DNA of 64,000 bases from JBCBDX01 sp039822005 (lineage in GTDB: Bacteria; Pseudomonadota; Alphaproteobacteria; Rhizobiales; Rhizobiaceae): positions 496,001 to 560,000 of the forward strand of contig JBCBMZ010000001.1 in NCBI GenBank assembly GCA_039822005.1, given 5' to 3'. A program made the position numbers and the translations under genes. Positions 53,909 to 62,291 of this stretch are shown here, one piece after another (the first letter of the stretch is position 1; each line of letters opens with the position of its first letter). The notes under the pieces were generated by a model. That model saw only the letters and a program-made list of their open reading frames with translations, had not been told where the DNA came from and ran no database searches.

Positions 53909-54148
53909 ATGTCTACCAAAATCATCAAACTCTATGACGTACTGATCGGCCTTGATGTCGACCGGCAGGCGGCGGAAGCTGCGTTGGAGCCGATCTTGAC
54001 CAGGGATGAAGCGTTTCAGGTGCTTGCGACCAAGGAAGACATGCACCGACAAACGAAGTGGATCGTTAGCACATTCATCGCGGTCGCGCTCGGGCAGATC
54101 GGCGTTATGTCTGCGATCATGGCGCTGCTACTGCGGGCGTACACATAA
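53909..54148 (+). CDS. Small hypothetical protein with C-terminal membrane helix
   Basis: 79 residues. A charged N-terminal region with a possible amphipathic helix (LDVDRQAAEAALEPILTRDEAFQVLATKEDMHRQ) leads into a single membrane helix (about 52-75, VSTFIAVALGQIGVMSAIMALLL). Short coiled-coil plus TM proteins of this type are frequent beside integrated elements (DUF1640-like), but I cannot name the family. No clear ribosome site. Confidence 0.6.
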   Translation: MSTKIIKLYDVLIGLDVDRQAAEAALEPILTRDEAFQVLATKEDMHRQTKWIVSTFIAVALGQIGVMSAIMALLLRAYT

Positions 54149-54170
54149 GCATCGTGTCAGAAGCCAGAAA

Positions 54171-54192
54171 TGCCCCGTGATGGGGCTTTTTG
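54171..54192 (+). terminator. Rho-independent terminator after the small TM protein gene
   Basis: GCCCC-GTGAT-GGGGC hairpin followed by TTTTTG, 22 bp after the 54148 stop. Confidence 0.8.
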
Positions 54193-54331
54193 TTATCAGC
54201 AAGGGGTGAGGTCGATTTTTGCGATTTGGTGGCGTTAGAGCCGCGTTTTTGGCGTCTCAGAGGGTGTGTGGTGTTCGTCTCAGTCCGATCCCTGTGTGTT
54301 CACGAAGTGCGAGACGAATGGGTCGTGCCTC

Positions 54332-54439
54332 TTAGAACTGGATAACAGGTAGCGACGGATCAGCGTTAGTCGGAAAATGGTCTGTCGACACCTCGCACTC
54401 AAAACGCAGCGTCCAAACGGGCGCGCTTTTCTTTTTCAT
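54332..54439 (-). CDS. Possible very small protein
   Basis: A 35-codon frame (MKKKSAPVWTLRFECEVST to a stop at 54332) with AAGAAG about 9 nt before its ATG; a longer ATG exists upstream at 54481. It is on the strand of the HTH gene and downstream of it. No family recognised; may be spurious. Confidence 0.25.
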   Translation of the reverse strand: MKKKSAPVWTLRFECEVSTDHFPTNADPSLPVIQF

Positions 54440-54510
54440 AACTGTAAGCTTCTTATTGTTCTTGTTTGTTTGTAACTTCATATTCTTAGTGTCGTGATTT
54501 TTGACAACTG

Positions 54511-54554
54511 GATGTCGGGATAGCCGACTTCTAGATGTCGGAATTCCCGACATC
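54511..54554. repeat. Two tandem palindromes (operator- or iteron-like)
   Basis: GATGTCGG-GATAG-CCGACTTC (one mismatch) is followed 2 bp later by the perfect GATGTCGG-AATTC-CCGACATC. Centres are 23 bp apart, about two helical turns, and they lie just downstream of the HTH gene stop at 54573. Good candidate binding site for the HTH protein or an origin-type element. Confidence 0.75.
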
Positions 54555-54572
54555 TGGGATCGGGCACCCTGA

Positions 54573-54923
54573 CTATCTGGCCGCCTTGAGCACCTTTGCC
54601 TTCAGATTGATCTCATAAAGGTTCGAGCGCCCCTGGCCGCGTCGCTTGATGTTGATGTAGCCCTTGTCAGCCAATTCCTTGATGTACTGGTTAGCGGTTT
54701 GACGCGAGATGCCCATGTCGATGCCGAGACGGTCTTGCCCGGGAAAGCACTCATCATCGCCCATCGCATAGGATAGCAGCATCGCGTAGGCGAGCTTCGC
54801 GCCGCCACCAATACATTTGGCCTTAAGTATGGCGTTGGGGATTTGTGTAAAACCGCGCTGTGTCAGCGGGTCAGCACCAATGATGCGAATGTTGCGATCC
54901 ACTAGATCGCCCATGGATTTCAT
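54573..54923 (-). CDS. Helix-turn-helix (HTH_36-like) DNA-binding protein
   Basis: 116 residues with a wHTH in CFPGQDRLGIDMGISRQTANQYIKELADKGYINIKRRGQGRSNLYEI. The N-terminus (IRIIGADPLTQRGFTQIPNAILK, GGGAKLAYAMLLSYA) resembles plasmid or phage replication-initiator and helix-turn-helix_36 proteins. It starts 10 bp after the preceding gene's stop, with no clear ribosome site. Adjacent palindromes make a regulator or replication role likely. Confidence 0.75.
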   Translation of the reverse strand: MKSMGDLVDRNIRIIGADPLTQRGFTQIPNAILKAKCIGGGAKLAYAMLLSYAMGDDECFPGQDRLGIDMGISRQTANQYIKELADKGYINIKRRGQGRSNLYEINLKAKVLKAAR

Positions 54924-54932
54924 ACAGGAACA

Positions 54933-55862
54933 TTATATCCGAAGATCGGCGTTCGGGTCGCTTGCGTTATCACCATAGCGCGGCGGAGAATGTTGAACCG
55001 GTGCCCATGATTGCGATGGCTTTGCTGATTGCACCTGCTCGGCATCTTCAACGGTATTGTCATGGGCTACGTCGCCAAGTCTTGAACGATCGTCTGCCGT
55101 ATCCGCACCCGGCGGGTTGCTCCGTTCATGGCTTTCTCTCTCGACGGGCATCAGCTTTCCGCCAATGGCAATTGTCTCTAGCGTTTCCAGCATGCGCTGC
55201 GCGATGGCTGTCACATCTTTCCGACCCGCGCGCGCTTCCCGCAGCTCTTCGCGCAGGAACGATTTCTCATCCGTGATCGCTTCGATCAGAACATTGGCTC
55301 CAGCCAACTCTGCCGTCAGTTTGGCATTGTCGATCAGCACATCGGCCAGCCGTCGTGTCTCGCCAACTATGTCAGCGGCGTCGCCATCGCTATCAGGCGT
55401 CGCCATGGCATCGCCCGCTGTTACACCCTGATTTTCCGACGCTTCGTTAATCCTTGCGTCGCCACTGGCGGCGCGCTCCAACGTTGGCGGCGTCACGCCG
55501 TTGCGTTGGTTATCCTTGGAAAACGACGTTTCAATCCTTTCATCGGCGTCGCCAGAGGGACCTAAATGAGCCCTGCCGTCGCCAGTGGCGGCGACATTCA
55601 TCTCTCGTGGCGTCCCGCTCCATTTGGGTTCGTTTTCCCGGATATGCTTTAGAAGAGAAGCCTCATCGACCAGCCACTCAGTGATCGGGTTGCCGTCGCG
55701 GGTGGTAGTAATTTTCTGGCATTCAATAACACCATCCCGGCACATGCGTTGGACCTTGCGGTTGGACGTGTGGCGGCAGCGGTGTGACCGCATAAGCGTT
55801 GAGGCTTGGCCGACGGTGAGAAGAGAGGGAATAGGCTCCGGCTTTAGTCGGGTATTGTGCAT
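54933..55862 (-). CDS. HTH and coiled-coil protein of a mobile element
   Basis: 309 residues. An N-terminal excisionase/MerR-like HTH reads SLLTVGQASTLMRSHRCRHTSNRKVQRMCRDGVIECQKI, then a low-complexity acidic linker and a coiled coil (LIDNAKLTAELAGANVLIEAITDEKSFLREELREARAG). The C-terminal tail is proline- and asparagine-rich. Similar pieces occur in hypothetical genes on rhizobial plasmids and phages. The ATG at 55862 is preferred for its HTH start; a GTG at 56045 is also open. Directly upstream of the HTH_36-like gene. Confidence 0.6.
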   Translation of the reverse strand: MHNTRLKPEPIPSLLTVGQASTLMRSHRCRHTSNRKVQRMCRDGVIECQKITTTRDGNPITEWLVDEASLLKHIRENEPKWSGTPREMNVAATGDGRAHLGPSGDADERIETSFSKDNQRNGVTPPTLERAASGDARINEASENQGVTAGDAMATPDSDGDAADIVGETRRLADVLIDNAKLTAELAGANVLIEAITDEKSFLREELREARAGRKDVTAIAQRMLETLETIAIGGKLMPVERESHERSNPPGADTADDRSRLGDVAHDNTVEDAEQVQSAKPSQSWAPVQHSPPRYGDNASDPNADLRI

Positions 55863-56200
55863 CGCTAAAATTGTATCACGTATCGGCGCGGCAGCTGCTA
55901 GTCTCGGGCAAAAGCAGCCGTTAGCGGCAAGCGGTTCGGATAGCTGGAGACAGCCCCCTTTTTGCGCCAATCGGAACGCGAGCCTTGTAAGTTCTGCCAA
56001 CCGGCCGACGCTCTGCTGACATTTAATATCGTCGTGGTCGTTCACGTGGGTTGGTCCAAGAAAACCCGCAGGTGACTAAATTGCCGGCGGAGCAAATAGC
56101 GACAGTCAGGACAAGCCCTTAGAGTGAAAACATGTTTAAGGCACTATTGAGGCCTCTGTTTGCAGCTCATATATAGACAATTGAAGATGGGCTAGTGATC

Positions 56201-56509
56201 ATGAATACCGAAGATTATATTCCCACCTCTATAGCGGCGCTAAGCTTTTTCGACACTTTTGCGAAAGACGCGGCTGGGCGTTGGATGGGGTACAGAAAAA
56301 ATATACCGAAAGTACACCTACGGAATTTGGCTGATCTTCATATCAAGCGAATGTCGAAAGCGAATGAAAATTCTCGAAAAGATCGTTTCGTGATCAATTT
56401 AGATTTTAGCGAGAGCATAAAAAATGTTTACTTTACGCCGAAATTGACCGTGTCAGAACTTTATGTCCTGCGGTTGATGGATAATGTCGAAAGAATTGAG
56501 AAAATATAA
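56201..56509 (+). CDS. Hypothetical small protein preceding the NTPase cassette
   Basis: 102 residues, AT-rich in base use like the genes that follow, with charged mid-section (KRMSKANENSRKDRFVINLDFSES) and no recognisable motif. A GTG at 56195 is an alternative start. It is on the cassette strand, with a 231-bp gap to the KAP gene, so it may be part of the module or unrelated. Confidence 0.5.
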   Translation: MNTEDYIPTSIAALSFFDTFAKDAAGRWMGYRKNIPKVHLRNLADLHIKRMSKANENSRKDRFVINLDFSESIKNVYFTPKLTVSELYVLRLMDNVERIEKI

Positions 56510-56740
56510 AATCATTCGGATGAATAATGTCGAGTCAGTATGGGCGATTGTTTAAGTGTGAAGTAAAGCGAAAAATTTTTTGTTTGTCTGTATGATCAAA
56601 TGATCAGTGCTTAGTTTATTGTTGGTTCCAGCTATTTTACTACATTTTTTCAGTTACATAAGTGAAGCGCTTGATTTCGTGTGTCGGTTTCATTAACACC
56701 GTAAGCGATCCGGCAAGGGATACTGTAGGGGCTTTCGCCA

Positions 56741-58138
56741 ATGTTGTTTTACGATCAACCGATCACGGCGCCTGAAGACGACCGTCTCGCTCGGCGCGCA
56801 TATTCTGATGTTCTCGCGGATGTGATACGAGACTCAGGGACGCAAACACCGTTAAACATCGGCGTATTTGGAGACTGGGGATCTGGTAAAAGCAGTATTC
56901 TACAGTGCGCAAAGCATACTGTTGATCATTCCGCTGATCCAAAGCCGATCACAATCTGGTTTTCTGCGTGGTTGTTTTCCAGTCATCGCGAAGGGATTTG
57001 GCGCTCTTTGATTCTACTTGTGGTTGCCGCGCTTGCGGAGCAATGCGGCGCCGCAGAACCAGGTGACTCCGCGACCGATCTGAAAGATGCCTATAACAAC
57101 ATAGTGGAAAGTCTATATCGGTCGCTGACGCTCACAGCGCATGGCGATTATCAAGTGAATTGGTCAGGTGGCATCCCGTTGATGGCTGACTTTGCTTTAA
57201 GGGCCGTGTCGGGTGGTGTATTCGACATGACCGACAAAAAGGGCGAGAAGACCGGAATGTTTTCTCGTTTTGCCCAGGTACTAACGGGCGACGATGCCAG
57301 AGAGGCAATTAGTCTAATTGAGCGAGAAACACACGAGACATTCGTAGGGGAGGTAAGATCGGTTGAGCAGTTTCGCGATGCGATAGAGAAAGTGCTCAGA
57401 CTGTCAGGCATATCTGACGGTGATGGTGGTCGTCGACTTGCGATTTTTGTTGACGACTTGGATCGGTGCCAACCTGAAGACGCCATAAACACTTTGGAGG
57501 CTATCAAGTTGTTTTTAGACCTCCCGGGTGTGGTTTTTGTGTTTGGAATGGACGAAAAACTTGTATCAAGGGGTCTACTTAAAAAATATGGGGAAGCAGC
57601 CACGAATGAAGAAAACTATGGGTCTTATCTAGATAAGATTATTCATCTACAGATCGAGCTTCCCCTTCTATCGCAAAGCCAGGTGCTTACGTTTCTTGAA
57701 GATGAGACGCTGCTTAAGGAGCCGTGTGTAAAAATGGTGTCTGATTTGGTTTCAACCGCAGTGCCTAATAATCCGCGCTCGTTAAAGAAATCGATAAATA
57801 CTTATCTTATAGAACGGAGATTAAAAAAGAGCTTTCTGGATGAGTTCCGAGTTGCCTTTAAAATCAGCGAGGAAGATTCTAATCGTTACTTGTGCAAAAG
57901 CGTACTTATTCGCCTCTGCTTTCCAAAATTTTTCGATCACATATCAAATGATAACTGGAGAGACTTATTTGAGGTCGAGAAGCATGCGAAAGGTGAACCG
58001 TTGGCGAGCCACTTAAACATGTTTGGGGACGACAAAAACCTTATCAAAATGACATCCTTAGCACCTTATTTCGACAGTATTCCCAAAGAAATGTTGAAAG
58101 CTTTCTTTTCCGGTGAAATTGACTTCGTAAATCCATGA
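56741..58138 (+). CDS. KAP-family P-loop NTPase (first gene of a three-NTPase cassette)
   Basis: 465 residues. Walker A GVFGDWGSGKSS (41-52), Walker B LAIFVDDLDRCQPEDA (about 231-245), FVFGMDEKLVSRGLLKKYG, YLDKIIHLQIELP and NNPRSLKKSIN: together the KAP signature. The stretch W-F-x5-EG-IW (about 75-85) is also KAP-like. Unlike most membrane members, no strong membrane helix pair is inserted between Walker A and B, so it may be cytosolic. KAP members include the F-plasmid exclusion protein PifA. Its stop overlaps the second gene's start by 4 bp (ATGA). Function in this context is unknown. Confidence 0.88.
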   Translation: MLFYDQPITAPEDDRLARRAYSDVLADVIRDSGTQTPLNIGVFGDWGSGKSSILQCAKHTVDHSADPKPITIWFSAWLFSSHREGIWRSLILLVVAALAEQCGAAEPGDSATDLKDAYNNIVESLYRSLTLTAHGDYQVNWSGGIPLMADFALRAVSGGVFDMTDKKGEKTGMFSRFAQVLTGDDAREAISLIERETHETFVGEVRSVEQFRDAIEKVLRLSGISDGDGGRRLAIFVDDLDRCQPEDAINTLEAIKLFLDLPGVVFVFGMDEKLVSRGLLKKYGEAATNEENYGSYLDKIIHLQIELPLLSQSQVLTFLEDETLLKEPCVKMVSDLVSTAVPNNPRSLKKSINTYLIERRLKKSFLDEFRVAFKISEEDSNRYLCKSVLIRLCFPKFFDHISNDNWRDLFEVEKHAKGEPLASHLNMFGDDKNLIKMTSLAPYFDSIPKEMLKAFFSGEIDFVNP

Positions 58139-58968
58139 CATCTCCATTTCTTAAATATATTGCAGGTAGCAATAACGATCTGGAGGTCCAACGTGCGATC
58201 GTCGACAGTGACTTCGTTTGTCATGATATTGATGACACCCTTGGACAGTACACCGAGTTTCAGTCTTTTCTTAGACTACGACCAGATTTTTGTCGCGTAT
58301 TGTTTGCCGGGGAACCCGGCAGTGGAAAGAAAACATTGCTGGCCTTGTGCTTGCGTCATCTGAGAGAAAAGCAGCCGGGAACGCAGGTTACCTACCTGCA
58401 GGAGCCGAACATAGATGACGAGCAGCTCTGGGAAAAAGTGCTCCTTGACAAGCTAAACTTGCTGCAGCGCGATAAACTGAACTCTTTGGATGACGTCTCT
58501 CGATTATGGAATGCCGACTGTCGACTAGTCATTGTAATCAGCGACTCTTCACCGGCATTCGCGGCCCACTTTCTCAATAGACTCTCGCTTGTAGGCGTGC
58601 ATATTTTGGTCACAGTCAGCGACAAGTTTGATGTCCGTGTGGTTACAGCAGGAGTTCATAGAAAGAGGCATCCCGTGTCAACGTGCAAGCTTGGTTACGT
58701 ATGCCGAAATAGCGTAAAGGCATTTATTGAATTCGTAGTCGCAAATCCAAAGGAGAATTCCCAAGAAACGTATTTTACGTTGGAGCACGGTTTGAGTGAC
58801 TATCTGGCAGACAATTTAGTAAATAATAAACCACATTTGAGTATGCACCATTTGTGTAGGTTGATGAACGCTATTTGCGAAGCCGCAATTATTAGCGACT
58901 CAACCAAACTAACTAAGGATATAGCACACCAGGCAATGTTTCAGGCTTACTCGGAGCAACAGTCATGA
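58135..58968 (+). CDS. Short P-loop ATPase-like protein (second gene of cassette)
   Basis: 277 residues. A clean Walker A GEPGSGKKT lies at about 59-67, after a short N-terminal lead. The next hydrophobic strand is CRLVIVISD (about 128-136), which takes the Walker B place but keeps only a single Asp, so hydrolysis is doubtful. A second strand VHILVTVSDKF (about 152-162) may be a sensor-like strand. C-terminal helices (HHLCRLMNAICEAA) are not recognised. Overlaps both neighbours by 4 bp. Confidence 0.72.
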   Translation: MTSPFLKYIAGSNNDLEVQRAIVDSDFVCHDIDDTLGQYTEFQSFLRLRPDFCRVLFAGEPGSGKKTLLALCLRHLREKQPGTQVTYLQEPNIDDEQLWEKVLLDKLNLLQRDKLNSLDDVSRLWNADCRLVIVISDSSPAFAAHFLNRLSLVGVHILVTVSDKFDVRVVTAGVHRKRHPVSTCKLGYVCRNSVKAFIEFVVANPKENSQETYFTLEHGLSDYLADNLVNNKPHLSMHHLCRLMNAICEAAIISDSTKLTKDIAHQAMFQAYSEQQS

Positions 58969-61181
58969 GCGATAAACTGGTTGAATCAAATCCGTTCCCG
59001 AATAATGCAATTGCTAACCTGATTAGACTTGAAGACGAGTACGTTACGGTTGAGACGAAAGAGATTCGTCTCCTTAAAGAAAGGTTAAAAGAGAGGCTGA
59101 CTGCGGAGCCCCGGAAGGGTTTCTCTGTAATGATCACTGGCGAAGCAGGCGCAGGAAAAACCCACTTGCTGCGAGAAATGGTCCAGCACGTTAGAAACAA
59201 TGAGTTTGCTACACCAATCATCGTTGAAAGCTCCCCAGAGTTTTTTACGTCTCTTGCAGTAAGGCTGCGCAGCGAGTTTCAAGACGATGTAATAATCGAA
59301 CTATTGGACAAAAACTTCAAGGCGTACGCCATTTCGTCAGTGTTAAATGACATACAGATTGACGTATTAAAAAAAGAGGAAAAGAAATCAGGTTTTCTGA
59401 TTGATCAGTTTCTATCAAATATCGATCATGATGTAGCTCAGCTGAAGGAAGAATTCTGGGCGGATTTCGCTCCATCAGTTAATCAGTACACGCGGAGTGC
59501 GTTTAAACGCTTTCATCTGTACGATGGTAATTTATTCGATTGGAATCAATATTGTGATGAGCGCCTAATAAACTCAGGGAATGAGTTAGAGATTGTTTCG
59601 TTTTTTCGTTGCTGCTCAGAGTTGTCTTTGATCGATGACAAAAGAGTTTCCATTTTCTCTGATGAAGTAGAGAAAATTATTACAAGTTATAGCCAAAACG
59701 AAACAGCGAAGTTGAACAAAGCACTTAAAGATCTATTAGAAACTTGCAGTGCTTATGGCCATTTTCTTTTCTTTGCCGGACTAAACGATTTCCTCGAGAG
59801 CATAAAAACGGAAGTTTACGACCGCTTCAATGAGACTATGAATCCGGCAAATTGGGAGTCAGAAACGTTAAAGGACTTTATAGCGATTGTTGCAACGCAG
59901 TCTGGCAAGGAAGTACACTTCACTGCGGACGCGATTAAAGCAATTATTAATGTCGCGGGTGGGTCTCCGAGGCTGGTTATCAAAAACCTTTTCCAGATAT
60001 ACGCTGATGTTGTTCTGTCCAAGAAAAGCAGCACAGTCCGAATTGAAGATGTTCGTCGTGTGACCCGAGGCACATTTGAAGTGCGGTCGATTGACAGTAT
60101 CAAAAGAGATATTGAAAGTTGTCTTGAGAGGGAGAAGGTTAGTTTTACTACCGACCAAGAGATAGATATCCTTCAAGCCGATCGCACGAATCACAAATTT
60201 GTATTTGACTTCATCGTGGAGCCAGAGACGGGTATTGAGATAAGAGTTGTCATAACCAGTAGTCTTCTTGAAAAGAGAGATGTAAATAAATATATTAAGG
60301 TGGTCGATGACGTAGACAAAAGCAGAATAAATGTATTTGTAGTGAACGGATATATTAGTCCAGCAAGTAAAAACGCGTTGAAGGCATCATCGAGCAACAA
60401 GCTGATATACGTGCGGCCGTCATTTTTTGAAGATGACTTCGCTGACGCTTTTGAGAACTACGTGGATACCGTAAGGCGTGAACGTAATGCTGCAGACATG
60501 GAAGGGGTAAGCCGTCACATTCGTCAGGCCAACGAGATAGTCGAGTTTTCACTTCGTCGTTTAGAGCGAAAAATAACTAGCTTGGAGGTCGAGGGTGGCA
60601 ATCGAAGGACGGTCGTCGATTCGCCCCACAGCTCATTTGAGCAAGATTTCTATAAGCCTCTCAGTGTCCTCGACGATGATCGTGCAGATTTAATCCGCCA
60701 ATCGGTGGAGCCTTTGTACCGTTCACTTTCAATTACTCGTATGCACTATACTGGTCTGGTCAGAAACGAAGGGGATCCCGAGTTCTCGCGAGGAAGGAGA
60801 TATCGTGCCTCTCTCACATCATCATTTCGTGACGAAATTCAATTGAATAGGTTCTGTGGCAACGTCTCCACCGTTATATGGGTATTATCGGCGTTCTGCG
60901 ATCAACTGGCCAATCACCGGATAGCATCCGTTCGTGAATCGGGTTCGAGCAAACGAAATAGGAAGAATATGAGGTATCTTGCTACCTTTGTATCTGAGAT
61001 GCTTCAGGAACCCTTGCAAGAGATGATTGAAACACAAGATGCCATTCAGTATTTTTTTGATCGGAACTTAGAAATGCGAAGTCAAAGCAATCGAGAATTC
61101 GTTTATGAAATTGAGAAGTTTCCAGAAATAGATCTGCGCCTATTAAGAGATATTTGCTATCGCCTTACTTCGGTTTCATAG
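58965..61181 (+). CDS. AAA+/ORC-like ATPase fused to degenerate Mrr-like domain (third gene of cassette)
   Basis: 738 residues. AAA+ part: Walker A ITGEAGAGKTH (about 57-67), Walker B-like VSIFSDEVEKI (about 228-238), sensor 1 FLFFAGLNDF (about 267-276) and GGSPRLVIKNLFQIYADVV (about 332-350, sensor 2/ORC-like). From about 385 a stretch resembles an Mrr/PD-(D/E)XK fold: DIESCLEREKVSF, KFVFDFIVEPETGIEIRVVITSS (Asp kept, the Q-x-K position replaced by IT), NVFVVNGYISPASKNALKA and IYVRPSFFEDDF. Residues about 510-738 form a helical C-terminus. A palindrome with 7-bp arms (ATAGGAA/TTCCTAT) follows at 61178-61200. Confidence 0.8.
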   Translation: MSDKLVESNPFPNNAIANLIRLEDEYVTVETKEIRLLKERLKERLTAEPRKGFSVMITGEAGAGKTHLLREMVQHVRNNEFATPIIVESSPEFFTSLAVRLRSEFQDDVIIELLDKNFKAYAISSVLNDIQIDVLKKEEKKSGFLIDQFLSNIDHDVAQLKEEFWADFAPSVNQYTRSAFKRFHLYDGNLFDWNQYCDERLINSGNELEIVSFFRCCSELSLIDDKRVSIFSDEVEKIITSYSQNETAKLNKALKDLLETCSAYGHFLFFAGLNDFLESIKTEVYDRFNETMNPANWESETLKDFIAIVATQSGKEVHFTADAIKAIINVAGGSPRLVIKNLFQIYADVVLSKKSSTVRIEDVRRVTRGTFEVRSIDSIKRDIESCLEREKVSFTTDQEIDILQADRTNHKFVFDFIVEPETGIEIRVVITSSLLEKRDVNKYIKVVDDVDKSRINVFVVNGYISPASKNALKASSSNKLIYVRPSFFEDDFADAFENYVDTVRRERNAADMEGVSRHIRQANEIVEFSLRRLERKITSLEVEGGNRRTVVDSPHSSFEQDFYKPLSVLDDDRADLIRQSVEPLYRSLSITRMHYTGLVRNEGDPEFSRGRRYRASLTSSFRDEIQLNRFCGNVSTVIWVLSAFCDQLANHRIASVRESGSSKRNRKNMRYLATFVSEMLQEPLQEMIETQDAIQYFFDRNLEMRSQSNREFVYEIEKFPEIDLRLLRDICYRLTSVS

Positions 61182-61287
61182 GAAGTGGTGTATTTCCTAT
61201 ATCAAAGAAGTGCAATTGATTTCGGCAATCCTTAATTCGCCCCAATTCCTTATTGCTCAATCTGTTCGCGTAGTAGAACGATTTCGA

Positions 61288-61596
61288 TTATTGGTTTTCT
61301 GCCTCGTTTTTTAAAGGCTGAGATGAAAAAATTGCGACAGTCTTCACATAAATTGCGCTGTCGATCGAAATACTTGATAATACAAGATCGTCAATTTTGC
61401 CCAATATCGAATTCAACTCTTTGGCACGCTTAGCCTTATCATCGCGTGCCTGGTCGTCGGAAGTCTGTCCATTTGCAAATCGGATAATTTGCTTTGAAAT
61501 TTTGCGAACTTTCTCGGTTGTCGATGTCGCGAGTTGATCGTTGGAGTTCTGTTGAGGGATTAATAGGAGACGCCCGTCTACCATTTTTCGGGCCAT
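61288..61596 (-). CDS. Hypothetical protein after the cassette
   Basis: 102 residues with a charged alpha-helical middle (QARDDKAKRAKELNSILGKIDDLVLSSISI). No motif. Base use matches the cassette. The start is unsupported by a ribosome site, so it may be a remnant of a longer gene. Confidence 0.35.
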   Translation of the reverse strand: MARKMVDGRLLLIPQQNSNDQLATSTTEKVRKISKQIIRFANGQTSDDQARDDKAKRAKELNSILGKIDDLVLSSISIDSAIYVKTVAIFSSQPLKNEAENQ

Positions 61597-61967
61597 CCCA
61601 ACAAATCAGGTTGCCGATGTACATAGTTTGCATCCGGTCGCCCGTGACTTCAACAGGAGAATGAACATGGCGTATCGCAATCCCACCCGTTACGAAGATT
61701 TTTGGGCGAAACATCTACGATGTTGCTTCCGGTGAAATGGAGCTAATCAAAGGCCTAACGAATGTGGATACGGCTTGCTGGCCAGAGAATGAAGTTCGCT
61801 CCGAGTAACACGGACTTGGTCAGGATATATATCCGGAGTAGGCAAGAGTCGCATAACAGAGACTACGGGACCATTGTCCCTTAACCTGCAATTCGCCAGA
61901 TTGCGTTTACTTTCTATAACTGTAATCCCATGAAAGACCACTAGTAGTAGTGCGAGCGTGTATTATT
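61597..61967. other. Accessory intergenic region with possible gene remnant
   Basis: No convincing complete gene. On the plus strand AGGAGA precedes an ATG that reads 22 codons (MAYRNPTRYEDFW...) to a stop; one frame over, a stretch reads NIYDVASGEMELIKGLTNV and further to a stop at 61807. This could be a gene broken by a frameshift, or chance. Confidence 0.3.
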
Positions 61968-62291
61968 TTATTGAGCACTCGGGTTCCAAGTAATCGCATA
62001 TTCCATTTCCTCGCCCGTACTTGGTAAGCGCGTTAGTTCTGCGCTCAGCGCTCTATCACCAAACTCCGGTGCGGCTAATCTTAACGATATTCGCCCGTCG
62101 TAACGTGATTTTACAGCTGCGTGCCATGCTGTACCAATTTCGACTTCGCCGGACATAATTCTGTAATCACCACGCGCCTCGCTATATTTATCATTGGGCA
62201 CAAACTCAATGGTGCGTCGGATCAAAAGGGTGGCTAGGCGCCCTTTGTAAGAACCATTCGGTAGCCTTGTAACGTAACCAATTGTGGGCAT
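61968..62291 (-). CDS. DUF736 domain protein
   Basis: 107 residues matching DUF736 (MPTIGYVTRLPNGSYKGRLATLLI, then IMSGEVEIGTAWHAAVKSR and MEYAITWNPSAQ). The ATG at 62291 has a perfect AAGGAGG 6 nt upstream. DUF736 genes are typical of rhizobial plasmids and integrative conjugative elements, next to transfer genes. Here no tra/trb gene is in the window. Confidence 0.85.
   Translation of the reverse strand: MPTIGYVTRLPNGSYKGRLATLLIRRTIEFVPNDKYSEARGDYRIMSGEVEIGTAWHAAVKSRYDGRISLRLAAPEFGDRALSAELTRLPSTGEEMEYAITWNPSAQ

Larger units (their letters stand above)
54149..54572. other. Accessory intergenic region with terminator and palindromes
   Basis: Holds the terminator at 54171-54192, an 8-bp inverted repeat TTCGTCTC/GAGACGAA (54274-54281 and 54311-54318), and two tandem palindromes at 54511-54554. 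One weak small frame lies inside (next entry). No firm gene. Confidence 0.6.

Noticed and set aside
54274..54318. TTCGTCTC/GAGACGAA inverted repeat with 29-nt loop
   Set aside because: Loop is long, arms only 8 bp, no adjacent gene needs it. Kept only as a note in the regional entry.
61747..61941. 64-codon minus-strand frame
   Set aside because: No ribosome site, composition like random sequence.
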